Position numbers and translations under genes: made by a program
The notes under the pieces: model-generated
Seen by the model: the letters and a program-made list of their open reading frames with translations, nothing else
Database searches by the model: none
Told to the model about the DNA's origin: nothing
Assembly: GCA_019247135.1 (NCBI GenBank)
Contig: JAFAPL010000328.1
Location: 1 to 12,336, forward strand
Reading direction: 5' to 3'
Length of the DNA: 12,336 bases
From: Chloroflexota bacterium
Lineage (GTDB): Bacteria > Chloroflexota > UBA6077 > CF-72
Shown here: positions 1 to 7,573 of the stretch, in pieces
How positions within the stretch are numbered: the first letter of the stretch is position 1
How the letters are laid out: each line of letters opens with the position of its first letter

Positions 1-2287
1 GAACCAGGCGATTTTCAATCCGAGGGGAGATCTCATTGCCACCGCCAGCCAGGACGGAACGGCGAAACTCTGGGACGCCAGGACCGGCGTGGCCCTCGCA
101 ACGTTCCCGGCAGACGAGGCGGTGTTACGAGTTGCATTCAGTCATGACGGCACCAAACTAGCAACGGCTTCATACGACAAGCACGTACGCGTGTATGATC
201 TGGCGGATCCGGGCAGTCCGGTGGTTCTGGAGGGTCACACGGGTGCGGTGGTCGCGGTCGCATTCAATCCAGACGATCAGGAGATCGTCAGCGCCGGCAG
301 CGACCAGACAGCCATTGTCTGGAGCCTGGATTGGATCGCGCACACCGGCACGAAGCTCCAGGTATTGAGTGGCCACACCGGGGCGCTCACGAGCGCCGAG
401 TTCAGCCCCGATGGAACGCGCGTGCTCACCAGCAGCGCGGATCGGACCGCGCGCATCTGGGATGCCGGCACCGGGAATCAACTCGCATCCTTGCGCGGGC
501 ATACGGGAGAGGTGATCAAGGCAGCATTCAGTGACACGGGCAGCCGGATCCTGACGGTCGGCGATACCACCACCCGCGTCTGGGAGCCGACAGCCGACCA
601 GGAACTCGTTGCGCTGACGGGGTTCCGGGACGCCGTCACCACTGTCCAGTTCAGTCGAGACGGCGCGCTGGTGTTGGCTGGTGGTGCCGCGGGGACGGCT
701 CAGATATGGAACACCGACGACTGGAGTCTTCGGTCCAAGCTCACCGGCCACACCGACGGAATCGTCAGCGCAACGTTTGACGCCGCCGCCGACGCGGCGC
801 TCACGGCAAGTCTCGATGGCACGGCAATCCTCTGGGAAATCAGCGACGGTCGCCCCGTTCAGCGGATGGACGCCCAGGCGGGCCCGCTCACGGCCGCGGA
901 GCTCAGTCCGGACGGCCAGACGGTTGTCGCCAGCTATCGCGACGGGAGCCTGCGCCTGTGGCATGCAGGCGCCGATCAGGCCGTGACATTGCTGCCACCC
1001 ACCGCTTCTCCGGTCACGGCAATCGCATTCGATCCAGGTGGAGCCTCGTTTGCCACGGTCGCGGCGGACGGATCGGTGCTTTTGTGGGACACCAGCACGC
1101 ACACGCAGCGTCCGTTGGACGGCCACGTGGACTGGATCACCGGACTCGCCATGGATCCGCATTCCGGGCACCTTGCGACCTCGAGCGCCGACGCCACCAT
1201 TCGCGTCTGGGACCCGGGCGCGAACCGTCTGCTGACGAACCTGGAAGGCCACACGGCCATGACCACCAGCGCAGCATTCTCGCCTGATGGTTCGCGCGTG
1301 GTCAGCAGCAGTGTGGACGGGACGGCGCGAATCTGGAATCTGGCAGATCCGGCCACCTCATTGGTGCTCTCGGGGCATCGCCTTCCCGTATGGACGGCGG
1401 TGTTCAGTCCATCGGGACGTGCCGTGTTGACGAGTGGTGACGACGGCACCGCGCGGCTCTGGGACGCCACAACCGGAGCGCAGATCACCACGTTGCCTGG
1501 TCATACCGGTCCGGTACGAAGCGCTGTATTCAGTCCGGATGAGCGCTACATCGCCACCGCCGGGCGCGACGGTGTCATCCAGATCCACTTGACGCATCTT
1601 GCGGATCTGGTGAAGCTCGCGACGGCTGGGCTCCAGCCCGCGCCAGCAAGGCTTTCGACGGCAGACTTGCAGCAACTGCAATCGCGATTACGGAAGGGTG
1701 GCCTGCCTGCCGATAACTACATCAACATTTCGGTACAGGAGCCGGAGCTTGCGGATGTCGCGGGCGCTTCTGTCTCGCGCAGTGACGGAGTCACTCCGTC
1801 GAGTGCGGACGGCTGCCGTGCAGCCGTCCACTGGCAAACCGTGCTCGCGTCGCATCCGAAGCTCGGATGTGCCACGCTCGCCGCGTCAACCGACACGACC
1901 TACCGCGTCTACGAGCGCGGCATGATGATCTGGTGGAAGAGTCCGAGTCCATCACAGGTGTACGTGCTGTCCCAGTCGGCTCGGGGCAACCGTTGGCAAG
2001 CTTTTCAGGACTACAGCACCGACCCGCAGGTTGCATCGGTACCAAGCCAGGGCTGCCCGGAGTACCAGCACAGCGGACGTATGCCGCCTGTACCCGAATT
2101 CGATACGCTGTGGTGCGAACCGTGGGATTGGAAGCTTCCACTGGGTCAACTGACGCAGCCGGATCAGTCTGGTGGGGGCAACCTGATCCAGCAGTTCCAG
2201 CACGGGACGGTGTTGAGCCTGGCGAATGGCCCTGGCCTGATCCTGTACGACGATCACACCTGGGACAAATTCGCCGGCCCAAGCTGA
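1..2287 (+). CDS. WD40 beta-propeller protein with C-terminal LGFP-like region (5' partial)
   Basis: The reading frame is open from base 2 of the window, and the first bases already encode a blade ending DGTAKLWD, so the gene begins upstream; the GTG at 89 lies inside this blade and is not a credible start. Thirteen WD40 blades are visible to about 1590, most ending in (S/A)xDGTxxxWD and many with GHT before the next blade. Seven-bladed propellers are usual for WD40, so 13 plus missing sequence suggests two propellers. After a linker, the last ~230 residues are different: two stretches (1859-2020, with KLGCA and ERGMMIWW; 2138-2284, with PLGQL and QFQHG) resemble each other and LGFP-like repeats. 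WD40 propellers are protein-binding scaffolds; bacterial ones are often fused to kinases or NTPases, but any such domain would lie outside the window. No membrane segment is visible here. The stop is 5 bp from the convergent catalase stop. Confidence 0.9.
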   Translation, partial: NQAIFNPRGDLIATASQDGTAKLWDARTGVALATFPADEAVLRVAFSHDGTKLATASYDKHVRVYDLADPGSPVVLEGHTGAVVAVAFNPDDQEIVSAGSDQTAIVWSLDWIAHTGTKLQVLSGHTGALTSAEFSPDGTRVLTSSADRTARIWDAGTGNQLASLRGHTGEVIKAAFSDTGSRILTVGDTTTRVWEPTADQELVALTGFRDAVTTVQFSRDGALVLAGGAAGTAQIWNTDDWSLRSKLTGHTDGIVSATFDAAADAALTASLDGTAILWEISDGRPVQRMDAQAGPLTAAELSPDGQTVVASYRDGSLRLWHAGADQAVTLLPPTASPVTAIAFDPGGASFATVAADGSVLLWDTSTHTQRPLDGHVDWITGLAMDPHSGHLATSSADATIRVWDPGANRLLTNLEGHTAMTTSAAFSPDGSRVVSSSVDGTARIWNLADPATSLVLSGHRLPVWTAVFSPSGRAVLTSGDDGTARLWDATTGAQITTLPGHTGPVRSAVFSPDERYIATAGRDGVIQIHLTHLADLVKLATAGLQPAPARLSTADLQQLQSRLRKGGLPADNYINISVQEPELADVAGASVSRSDGVTPSSADGCRAAVHWQTVLASHPKLGCATLAASTDTTYRVYERGMMIWWKSPSPSQVYVLSQSARGNRWQAFQDYSTDPQVASVPSQGCPEYQHSGRMPPVPEFDTLWCEPWDWKLPLGQLTQPDQSGGGNLIQQFQHGTVLSLANGPGLILYDDHTWDKFAGPS

Positions 2288-2292
2288 GTTAT

Positions 2293-4467
2293 TCAGCGTC
2301 GCGCTTCGGCCACGAGCTGCCTTCGCAAAGGAAATCGGTGCTGCGCGATGGCCGCGCTGAACTGCTCGACGAACGTCTCGATACTCGATGCGGAGCCCAC
2401 CACCACTCCGGCCGCGTCCTCGGATGACGAATGGTCGCCCGGCAGCGGCACTCTCGCCTCGCGCAGCAAATCGGTCCCTTCACCCATCGCTCCAATAGGC
2501 TTGGCGTGACGGTACGCTTCGGCCACGAACTCGATAGCCGCCGCCTGCTGCAACAGCATCGGGACTGCCGACGCCCCGCCAGGCACGAGCACCGCGTCGT
2601 ACATCACCGAGCTTGCCGCGAGTGTGTGTTTGTCGACCGGTAACGGCGTACCATCGGCTCCTGGCACGACACCCAGCATCGGGGCGATCACATCGATATG
2701 TGCGCCTTCAGCCTCCAATCGCTGGCGCGCGGCCTCGACCGAGGCAGAATCCAGCCCAGGCGCGGCAAGGACCGCGATTCGGCGGCTGCGAATGGAGTCC
2801 TTGACGGTGCGCTCCATGCTCAGCGCGGCCGAGCGCTCAACCGTCGGACCATCGAACGTGCGCCGTTGAATTGGAGCACCTGCCGCGTCGACGATGACCT
2901 GCGGCTCGCCTTCCGGCGGCACGACACCGATCTGACGCGCGACCTCCACCGCGAGCTCCCGATCGACAAGATCCAGCAAGCACACCATGCGCTGCCGCAC
3001 CACCGGGCTCTCCACGCGCGATAGCTCGAACCGCGCCGCGTCGACCAGGTGGAGTTGCTCACCTCTCGATAGGCTGTTCCAGAACAGCGTCGCCTGGCTG
3101 AAGTAGTCGCGGAATCGTTCGCTTCGCCGTCGCACCTTCGAGCCGCTTACTTCCTCCGGATAGTTTTCGAAGCCGCCCTCGCTGCGTGGAGCCGGCATGG
3201 GTGCGCCATCGGCCAACGTGTTCGGGAAGTAGTTCACCCGCCCGTGATTGATGGTCTGCCGCATGAACCCGTTCTGCTGGTTGTTGAAGACAGGCGCGAC
3301 GGACTTGTTGATTGGTAGCTCGTGAAAGTTCACGCTGTTGAAGCGGTTGAGCTGCGTATCCAGATACGAGAACAAGCGCCCCTGCAGCAACGGGTCGTCC
3401 GTGACGTCGATACCAGGCACCAGGTTGCCGATGTGAAAAGCAACCTGCTCCGTTTCAGCGAAGAAGTTGTCCGGATTGCGGTTCAATGTCAGTCGTCCGA
3501 CTCGACGCACCGGGATCAGCTCTTCGGGCCAGATCTTCGTCGCGTCCAGCACGTCGAACGGATACTGGCCAGCGTCGGCTTCCTCCATGATCTGGACGCC
3601 CAGGTCCCACTCCGGATAGTCGCCTTGCTGAATTGCCTCCCACAGGTCACGCCGCAGATAGTCGGGATCCTTGCCGGCCAGCTTCTGTGCTTCGTCCCAG
3701 ACGAGTCCGTGCACCCCCAGCAGTGGCTTCCAGTGGAATTTCACGAAGCGCGAAACACCTCGTGCATTGACCAATCGGAACGTATGGACGCCAAAGCCTT
3801 CCATCATTCGATAGCTGCGCGAGATACCACGGTCGGACAGGACCCACATCACTGTGGCCATCGATTCCGGCATCAAAGAGATGAAGTCCCAGAAGGTGTC
3901 GTGCGCGGTGGACGCCTGCGGGATGTGGTGGTGCGGCTCCGGCTTGCCCGCGTGTATGAGGTCCAGGAACTTGATGGCATCCTGGACGAAGAAGACCGGG
4001 ATGTTGTTCCCGACCAGGTCGAACACGCCTTCCTGGGTGTAGAACTTGGTGGCAAAACCGCGAATATCGCGGACCGTATCGGCTGAGCCACGCGAGCCCA
4101 GCACCTGCGAGAAGCGGACGAACACCGGAGTGGTTCGCGCAGTGTCGGTGAGAAAGCCCGCGTTCGTGTACTCGTGGAGTGATTCGTACAGTCGGAAATA
4201 GCCGTGCGCGCCGGAGCCGCGCGCGTGGACCACCCGCTGGGGGATCTCCTCGTGATCGAAATGGGTGATCTTTTCGCGGAAGTGGAAGTCCTCCATCAGC
4301 GTTGGCCCGCGCTCGCCGGCTTTCAACGAGTCGTCGGTGTGGCTGATGCGCACGCCCTGGTTGCTGGTCAGGTACTCCCCGTCGGGTCGATTGTGGAACT
4401 CGTACATCTGACGGTCTTTGTCGAAACCGTCGCGCAGGTGCCCGTCACGTGCAGGCTGGTCCGTCAT
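2293..4467 (-). CDS. katE: Large-subunit monofunctional catalase, HPII/KatE type
   Basis: This 724-residue protein splits hydrogen peroxide into water and oxygen in the cytoplasm; E. coli HPII is 753 residues. The heme-catalase core covers about residues 15-510. The distal His81 lies in VVHARG, the catalytic Asn154 in DLVGNN, and the proximal heme ligand Tyr368 in RLFSY. Their spacing (73 and 287 residues after the His) equals HPII His128, Asn201 and Tyr415. His345 matches HPII His392, which is cross-linked to the heme tyrosine there. Residues ~560-715 form the C-terminal DJ-1/PfpI-like domain of large catalases; the nucleophile-elbow region reads GAMGEG, with no cysteine, so it should be non-catalytic. 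The ATG at 4467 is chosen because AGGAG sits 8 nt upstream; a longer frame to 4569 would run into the hemerythrin gene. It lies 34 bp after that gene, probably in the same transcript. There is no signal peptide. Confidence 0.97.
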   Translation of the reverse strand: MTDQPARDGHLRDGFDKDRQMYEFHNRPDGEYLTSNQGVRISHTDDSLKAGERGPTLMEDFHFREKITHFDHEEIPQRVVHARGSGAHGYFRLYESLHEYTNAGFLTDTARTTPVFVRFSQVLGSRGSADTVRDIRGFATKFYTQEGVFDLVGNNIPVFFVQDAIKFLDLIHAGKPEPHHHIPQASTAHDTFWDFISLMPESMATVMWVLSDRGISRSYRMMEGFGVHTFRLVNARGVSRFVKFHWKPLLGVHGLVWDEAQKLAGKDPDYLRRDLWEAIQQGDYPEWDLGVQIMEEADAGQYPFDVLDATKIWPEELIPVRRVGRLTLNRNPDNFFAETEQVAFHIGNLVPGIDVTDDPLLQGRLFSYLDTQLNRFNSVNFHELPINKSVAPVFNNQQNGFMRQTINHGRVNYFPNTLADGAPMPAPRSEGGFENYPEEVSGSKVRRRSERFRDYFSQATLFWNSLSRGEQLHLVDAARFELSRVESPVVRQRMVCLLDLVDRELAVEVARQIGVVPPEGEPQVIVDAAGAPIQRRTFDGPTVERSAALSMERTVKDSIRSRRIAVLAAPGLDSASVEAARQRLEAEGAHIDVIAPMLGVVPGADGTPLPVDKHTLAASSVMYDAVLVPGGASAVPMLLQQAAAIEFVAEAYRHAKPIGAMGEGTDLLREARVPLPGDHSSSEDAAGVVVGSASSIETFVEQFSAAIAQHRFPLRRQLVAEARR

Positions 4468-4475
4468 GCAAGGAA

Positions 4476-4480
4476 CTCCT
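4476..4480 (-). promoter_or_regulatory. Ribosome binding site of the catalase gene
   Basis: AGGAG on the minus strand, 8 nt before the ATG at 4467. It decides the catalase start against the 34-residue-longer frame. It lies in the 34-bp gap after the hemerythrin stop, so catalase can be translated independently from a shared mRNA. Confidence 0.85.
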
Positions 4481-4501
4481 GTATGGGTGAAGTGGAGGCT
4501 T

Positions 4502-4999
4502 TTAGCGAAGGATTTTGCCGACCGGCGATGCTTCGACGGCTGCTTGAACGCCCCCGAGCACAGGCCCACGATCGAGCATCGACTGCATGCGATCGCCGAT
4601 CTGCTGGCTCTGCTCGTCGCCGAGCGCCTGATCGACGCGCGGGAAGACCTCGAGCTCTTCTTCCATGATGTGTTTGTGCAACAGATCGTTGATCTTGCCG
4701 ACGGTCATCCGCCAACGCGGATCTGCCGCGTCGAGCGAGCCGACGTCCGCGATCATTGCCTTGACCAGGTCGACCTGGCGCTCGTGCTCGTCATGCCAGT
4801 CACCCAGCGGTGTGCCTGGGCCATGCTGTTCGCGCATGGGTGTGTACAGCAGGGTGTCCTCAATCTGCTCGTGCAGATTGAGCACGGGCTGGAGCTCGGT
4901 CCAGAGGCGCTGCGCCTCGGCCGGTGGGGCGGACAGGAGGACCTTGAACCGGCGCTTCTGATCCGCGTGCATGGTTCTGAGGAATTGAGTCGCGCGCAT
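4502..4999 (-). CDS. Hemerythrin HHE-domain protein
   Basis: This 165-residue cytoplasmic protein is predicted to be a four-helix bundle with a di-iron site. Candidate ligands follow the HHE pattern: His11 in the first helix, His43 and Glu47 (HEQIE), His69/His72 with Glu73 (HDEHE), and His108/His110 with Glu113/Glu114 (HKHIMEEE). Bacterial HHE proteins bind oxygen, or act in nitric oxide, peroxide or iron stress; which applies here cannot be read from sequence. The ATG at 4999 has AAAGGAG just upstream. The gene is followed after 34 bp by catalase on the same strand, supporting a joint role in handling oxygen or peroxide. The tail after residue ~125 is a helix plus a short, less conserved end. 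DUF-type HHE proteins without a proven function are the main alternative reading. Confidence 0.88.
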   Translation of the reverse strand: MRATQFLRTMHADQKRRFKVLLSAPPAEAQRLWTELQPVLNLHEQIEDTLLYTPMREQHGPGTPLGDWHDEHERQVDLVKAMIADVGSLDAADPRWRMTVGKINDLLHKHIMEEELEVFPRVDQALGDEQSQQIGDRMQSMLDRGPVLGGVQAAVEASPVGKILR

Positions 5000-5003
5000 A
5001 TGT

Positions 5004-5010
5004 CTCCTTT
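5004..5010 (-). promoter_or_regulatory. Ribosome binding site of the hemerythrin gene
   Basis: AAAGGAG on the minus strand, 4 nt before the ATG at 4999. A GC-rich dyad (5011-5057) ends immediately upstream of it. Confidence 0.8.
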
Positions 5011-5057
5011 ATCCGCGGCCCGCGGGCGCGCGTGCGGGGCCGCCTTGCCGCGCGGAT
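5011..5057 (-). promoter_or_regulatory. Inverted repeat in the hemerythrin-catalase leader
   Basis: ATCCGCG (5011-5017) and CGCGGAT (5051-5057) are perfect 7-bp inverted arms around a very GC-rich interior that can pair further (for example GCCCGCGGGC). In the mRNA the 3' arm directly abuts the ribosome binding site. It could be a leader structure or an operator, but such dyads also arise by chance in GC-rich DNA. I saw no convincing -35/-10 pair in 5000-5208. Confidence 0.25.
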
Positions 5058-5159
5058 CACGCTTCCTAGGCAAAGCGCATGCCATGCTGCGCCCCTGCTC
5101 GCGCACGCCCTGGAGACCTTGCTCTCACCCGGGAGTGGCGCATTTCATGATGGGTTGCT

Positions 5160-5183
5160 CCCGTGGCGCGGTGCCAGCTCGGG
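5160..5183 (-). terminator. Weak hairpin downstream of the PQQ-like lipoprotein gene
   Basis: CCCG-TGGC (5160-5167) can pair with GCCA and CGGG (5173-5176, 5180-5183) around a 5-nt loop, with a 3-nt bulge. It lies 26 bp after the lipoprotein stop, a fitting place for a terminator. It has no U-tract, so it is only a possible one. Confidence 0.2.
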
Positions 5184-5208
5184 ATGCCGCTCGGCCTCTC
5201 GGAGATAT

Positions 5209-6792
5209 TCAGCTACTCAGGACGACAACGCGGCCATTACGGTCGACCACCACGACGCTGCCGTCCGGGCGAATCGACGGGGCGGACCACACCGGTGCGC
5301 CGAGGTCCAGATCCGTGATCCGTTCCCCGTCAGCTGTCGACAACGAGAATACGTGGCCCACCGTACTCCCCGTGTACAGCGTGCCGGCCGCGTCCAGCGC
5401 CGGCGAACCGTAGACCGATCCAACGATGTTGAACTGCCACTTCAGTGAGCCATCGCGCGTATTCAAGGCGTAGATGCCACCCTTATTCGCGCCGAAGTAC
5501 ACCGTCGAGGCGTCTCCGCTCAGCGCGGCCGTCGTCCAGATCCCGGCGAGCTCGCGCTCGGCTTCATACAGCCATTTCTGCTGCCCGCTCGGGTCGATCG
5601 CGTAGAAGTTGCTATTGTTGGCGCCGACGTAAATTGTGCCGTCCGGGCCGATGGTGGGCGAAGCAGCGCTGCCCACGCCGTCCTGGCCTCGGTTTGGCGG
5701 AGCAGTGACTGGCGCGGTCACGAGCGGCGTTGGGCCGAGATGCTCGCTGGAATTGAAGGTCCATTTGACTGAGCCCTGCGTACCCGAGCCAGCCGGCGGG
5801 GAGATGGCGTACAGCCCGTCGGTCAGAGCAGTCGTGTAGACCGTTCCATCTGGAGCCACCGCAGGGGCCACTTTGACCGTCTGTCCGAATTGTGCCGGTT
5901 GGCCATTACCAGTCTGAGCGGTCCATTTGACATTCCCACTGGTCGAATCGATCGCCGACAGCACGCCAGCCACGTTGACGATGTACAGCGTGCCGTCGGG
6001 CCCTAGTGTTGGCGTGTTCTGGACGTTTCCGGCACCGAGGTCGGCTTGCCATACGACCTGGCCGTCCTGGCCGCTGGCTGGCGCCCGCACGGCAAACAAG
6101 CTACCCCGCGCCGCCCCGCCGGTGCCGGTGGTGAACGACACATACACGGTGTTACCGTCACGAGCCAGGGCCGGGGTGCAGTGAAAGGGCGAACCATTGG
6201 CCGGCCGAAAACGCCAGATCAGATCGAGCGCGTTCGCGCTGGTCGAACTGTTTCTCAGTGCGAAGAGCCAGCCAATGAAGTTCGTAGCGTAGATCGTCCC
6301 GTCCGGTCCGATGGCAGTCGAGCTCTGGACGTCAGGCCCCGGGCCGAGCGCGTCCTCAGGCCGGAGATCAGGTTGATTGGTGCTGAAGGTCCGCGCGATC
6401 GCCAGGGAGCGCGTACCGGTATGCGGCGAGCGGCCGGTATGCAGAGCATCCATCTGGTACTGCGGCTTGCCCACGACAGCGCCCGCTGCCAGCGACGGAG
6501 AGGGCGAGGCGCTCGCGACGACCCCCGGCGAGGGTGATGGACTTGCGGCAGCCGCGGGTTTGGGTACCGGGCTCGTCGCGGCAGCCGGCGACGGCGCCGC
6601 CGCGGCTGGCGATGCAGCGCCGGCCGCAGGCGACGCCGCAGCCGCCGGCGCCGTGGTTGCCCCGGCCGGAGCGGGTTGCGTGGTCACCGTGATCGGCTGT
6701 GGCTGACTCTGGCAGGCCGCCAGAAGACCCGCACCACACACGACAAACAGTTCGCCGAAACCAGTCAGGAGTCGGCGCCGCGTCGGACGCAT
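5209..6792 (-). CDS. Tat-type lipoprotein with eight-bladed PQQ-like beta-propeller
   Basis: This 527-residue protein should sit lipid-anchored outside the cytoplasmic membrane. The N-terminus combines a twin-arginine-like motif (TRRRLLTG, residues 4-11), a hydrophobic stretch and a lipobox LAAC with the lipidated Cys27. Residues ~31-104 are an Ala/Pro/Ser linker. A PQQ-like propeller follows from ~110, opening with YQMDALHTGR; eight blades can be counted from repeated (P)DGTxY motifs ending in FAL/YAI, near 164, 212, 266, 315, 383, 428, 468 and 509. Eight blades fit the PQQ-dehydrogenase/BamB fold, but the paired cysteines of true quinoprotein dehydrogenases are absent (only Cys205 in the propeller), so PQQ binding is doubtful and a binding or scaffold role is likelier. 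ATG 6792 has AGGAGGT 11 nt upstream. It starts 20 bp after the small secreted gene, so the two are probably co-transcribed. Confidence 0.9.
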   Translation of the reverse strand: MRPTRRRLLTGFGELFVVCGAGLLAACQSQPQPITVTTQPAPAGATTAPAAAASPAAGAASPAAAAPSPAAATSPVPKPAAAASPSPSPGVVASASPSPSLAAGAVVGKPQYQMDALHTGRSPHTGTRSLAIARTFSTNQPDLRPEDALGPGPDVQSSTAIGPDGTIYATNFIGWLFALRNSSTSANALDLIWRFRPANGSPFHCTPALARDGNTVYVSFTTGTGGAARGSLFAVRAPASGQDGQVVWQADLGAGNVQNTPTLGPDGTLYIVNVAGVLSAIDSTSGNVKWTAQTGNGQPAQFGQTVKVAPAVAPDGTVYTTALTDGLYAISPPAGSGTQGSVKWTFNSSEHLGPTPLVTAPVTAPPNRGQDGVGSAASPTIGPDGTIYVGANNSNFYAIDPSGQQKWLYEAERELAGIWTTAALSGDASTVYFGANKGGIYALNTRDGSLKWQFNIVGSVYGSPALDAAGTLYTGSTVGHVFSLSTADGERITDLDLGAPVWSAPSIRPDGSVVVVDRNGRVVVLSS

Positions 6793-6803
6793 CGCGCAGA
6801 ACT

Positions 6804-6810
6804 ACCTCCT
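6804..6810 (-). promoter_or_regulatory. Ribosome binding site of the lipoprotein gene
   Basis: A near-perfect AGGAGGT, 11 nt before the ATG at 6792 and inside the 20-bp gap after the preceding stop. The spacing is a little long, but no closer start keeps the signal peptide. Confidence 0.8.
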
Positions 6811-6812
6811 AT

Positions 6813-7457
6813 TCAATATGCGGCGGACGCGCCCATTCTGCTCACTGTGCAGACCTGATACGGCTGCAGCATGATGAGGTCGGTCTCTGGGGCGGCGTCG
6901 CCCGAGCGGATAAAAATCTGTTGACCGAGTGCGTCAGCGAGACCGTAGCAGTCGGTCGTGGTCTCGATGATCAACTGCTCCCCGTCCGCCGTCTGTACGA
7001 CGACTCTGTCGATGGCATCGGGCGGTGTGTACACGACAGTCGCGGGCTCGACAGATGCGACGGCTGGGGGCGCCGTTTCAAGTCCGTCCTGGTGGGGGGC
7101 TGGTGTGACCGGCGGGTACAGTCCGTTGTGCCAGCTACCGTCCCAGGTCTCCATCCCGTCCCTGGTAAGGGCCCAGTGGTGGTCACCTGACGCAAACACC
7201 GACATCCCGTCACCTCGGGCGATGGCCACGCCGGTCGATGTGATCTGGACGGCGTTACCCTGCGGGTCCAGGTGCGGGCATCCCGTCGGCGACCCCATCG
7301 CGCTTCCAACCGCCTCTTGCAGATCGGTCAGCTCGGCTGCCAACTCGGGGCTGATCGCGTCCGGACATGCCGACTGCGCGTGTGCCGCGAACAATCCGCT
7401 GGCTGAGCTCAGCACGGCCACGAGCGCGCCACGACTCACCCACGACCGCCAAGCCAC
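6813..7457 (-). CDS. Small secreted four-cysteine protein of unknown function
   Basis: This 214-residue protein has a Sec-type signal peptide (basic start, hydrophobic 11-25, likely cleavage after AHA at 27). The mature part has four cysteines (31, 60, 170, 203), enough for two disulfides. Residues ~50-108, with MGSPTGCP, a Gly-Met pair and two Trp-containing strands (HHWAL, ETWDGSW), recall an LGFP-like repeat and the tail of the WD40 protein at the left edge; this is by eye. Residues ~147-205 look like a second small beta domain (RVVVQTADGEQLIIE). I do not recognise a family. GTG 7457 is the first possible start after an in-frame TAA; there is no clear ribosome binding site, and GTG 7439 is the alternative. 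It precedes the Tat lipoprotein by 20 bp and follows the Mo oxidoreductase gene by 116 bp, so it may be a secreted partner of either. Confidence 0.8.
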   Translation of the reverse strand: MAWRSWVSRGALVAVLSSASGLFAAHAQSACPDAISPELAAELTDLQEAVGSAMGSPTGCPHLDPQGNAVQITSTGVAIARGDGMSVFASGDHHWALTRDGMETWDGSWHNGLYPPVTPAPHQDGLETAPPAVASVEPATVVYTPPDAIDRVVVQTADGEQLIIETTTDCYGLADALGQQIFIRSGDAAPETDLIMLQPYQVCTVSRMGASAAY

Positions 7458-7534
7458 AACGCGACGTTAACATCGACCGGAGCAAAGGACAACGTTTACC
7501 TGAACGCTGCTGACTGATTGATCGGAATTGCAGG

Positions 7535-7551
7535 CCCGCCGGCAGAGCGGG
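7535..7551 (-). terminator. Short hairpin between the Mo oxidoreductase and the secreted-protein gene
   Basis: CCCGC (7535-7539) and GCGGG (7547-7551) form a 5-bp stem with a 7-nt loop, 22 bp after the Mo oxidoreductase stop. There is no U-tract. It might partly separate the upstream gene from the two downstream ones. The rest of the 116-bp gap (7458-7573) shows no clear promoter. Confidence 0.2.
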
Positions 7552-7573
7552 AGCTCGGACTGGTCTCCGGCGA

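Noticed and set aside
170..1252. Long minus-strand frame opposite the WD40 gene (360 residues)
   Set aside because: Arg-rich shadow of a GC-rich repeat gene; the plus frame has clear WD40 motifs throughout.
2288..2292. Possible bidirectional terminator between WD40 and catalase
   Set aside because: Only 5 bp separate the stops and I found no hairpin with a T-tract around them.
3322..4086. 254-residue plus-strand frame inside the catalase gene
   Set aside because: Lies opposite conserved catalase motifs and has no recognisable domain; a codon-bias shadow.
4468..4569. 34-residue N-terminal extension of the catalase to an ATG at 4569
   Set aside because: It overlaps the hemerythrin gene, has a composition unlike catalase N-termini, and the ATG at 4467 has a good ribosome binding site.
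4418..5413. 331-residue plus-strand frame across hemerythrin, the leader and the lipoprotein end
   Set aside because: Opposite two supported genes; its composition is arginine- and proline-rich without motifs.
7466..7496. GTTAAC and AACGTT short palindromes upstream of the secreted-protein gene
   Set aside because: Each is only 6 bp, they are unrelated to each other in spacing, and are expected by chance.
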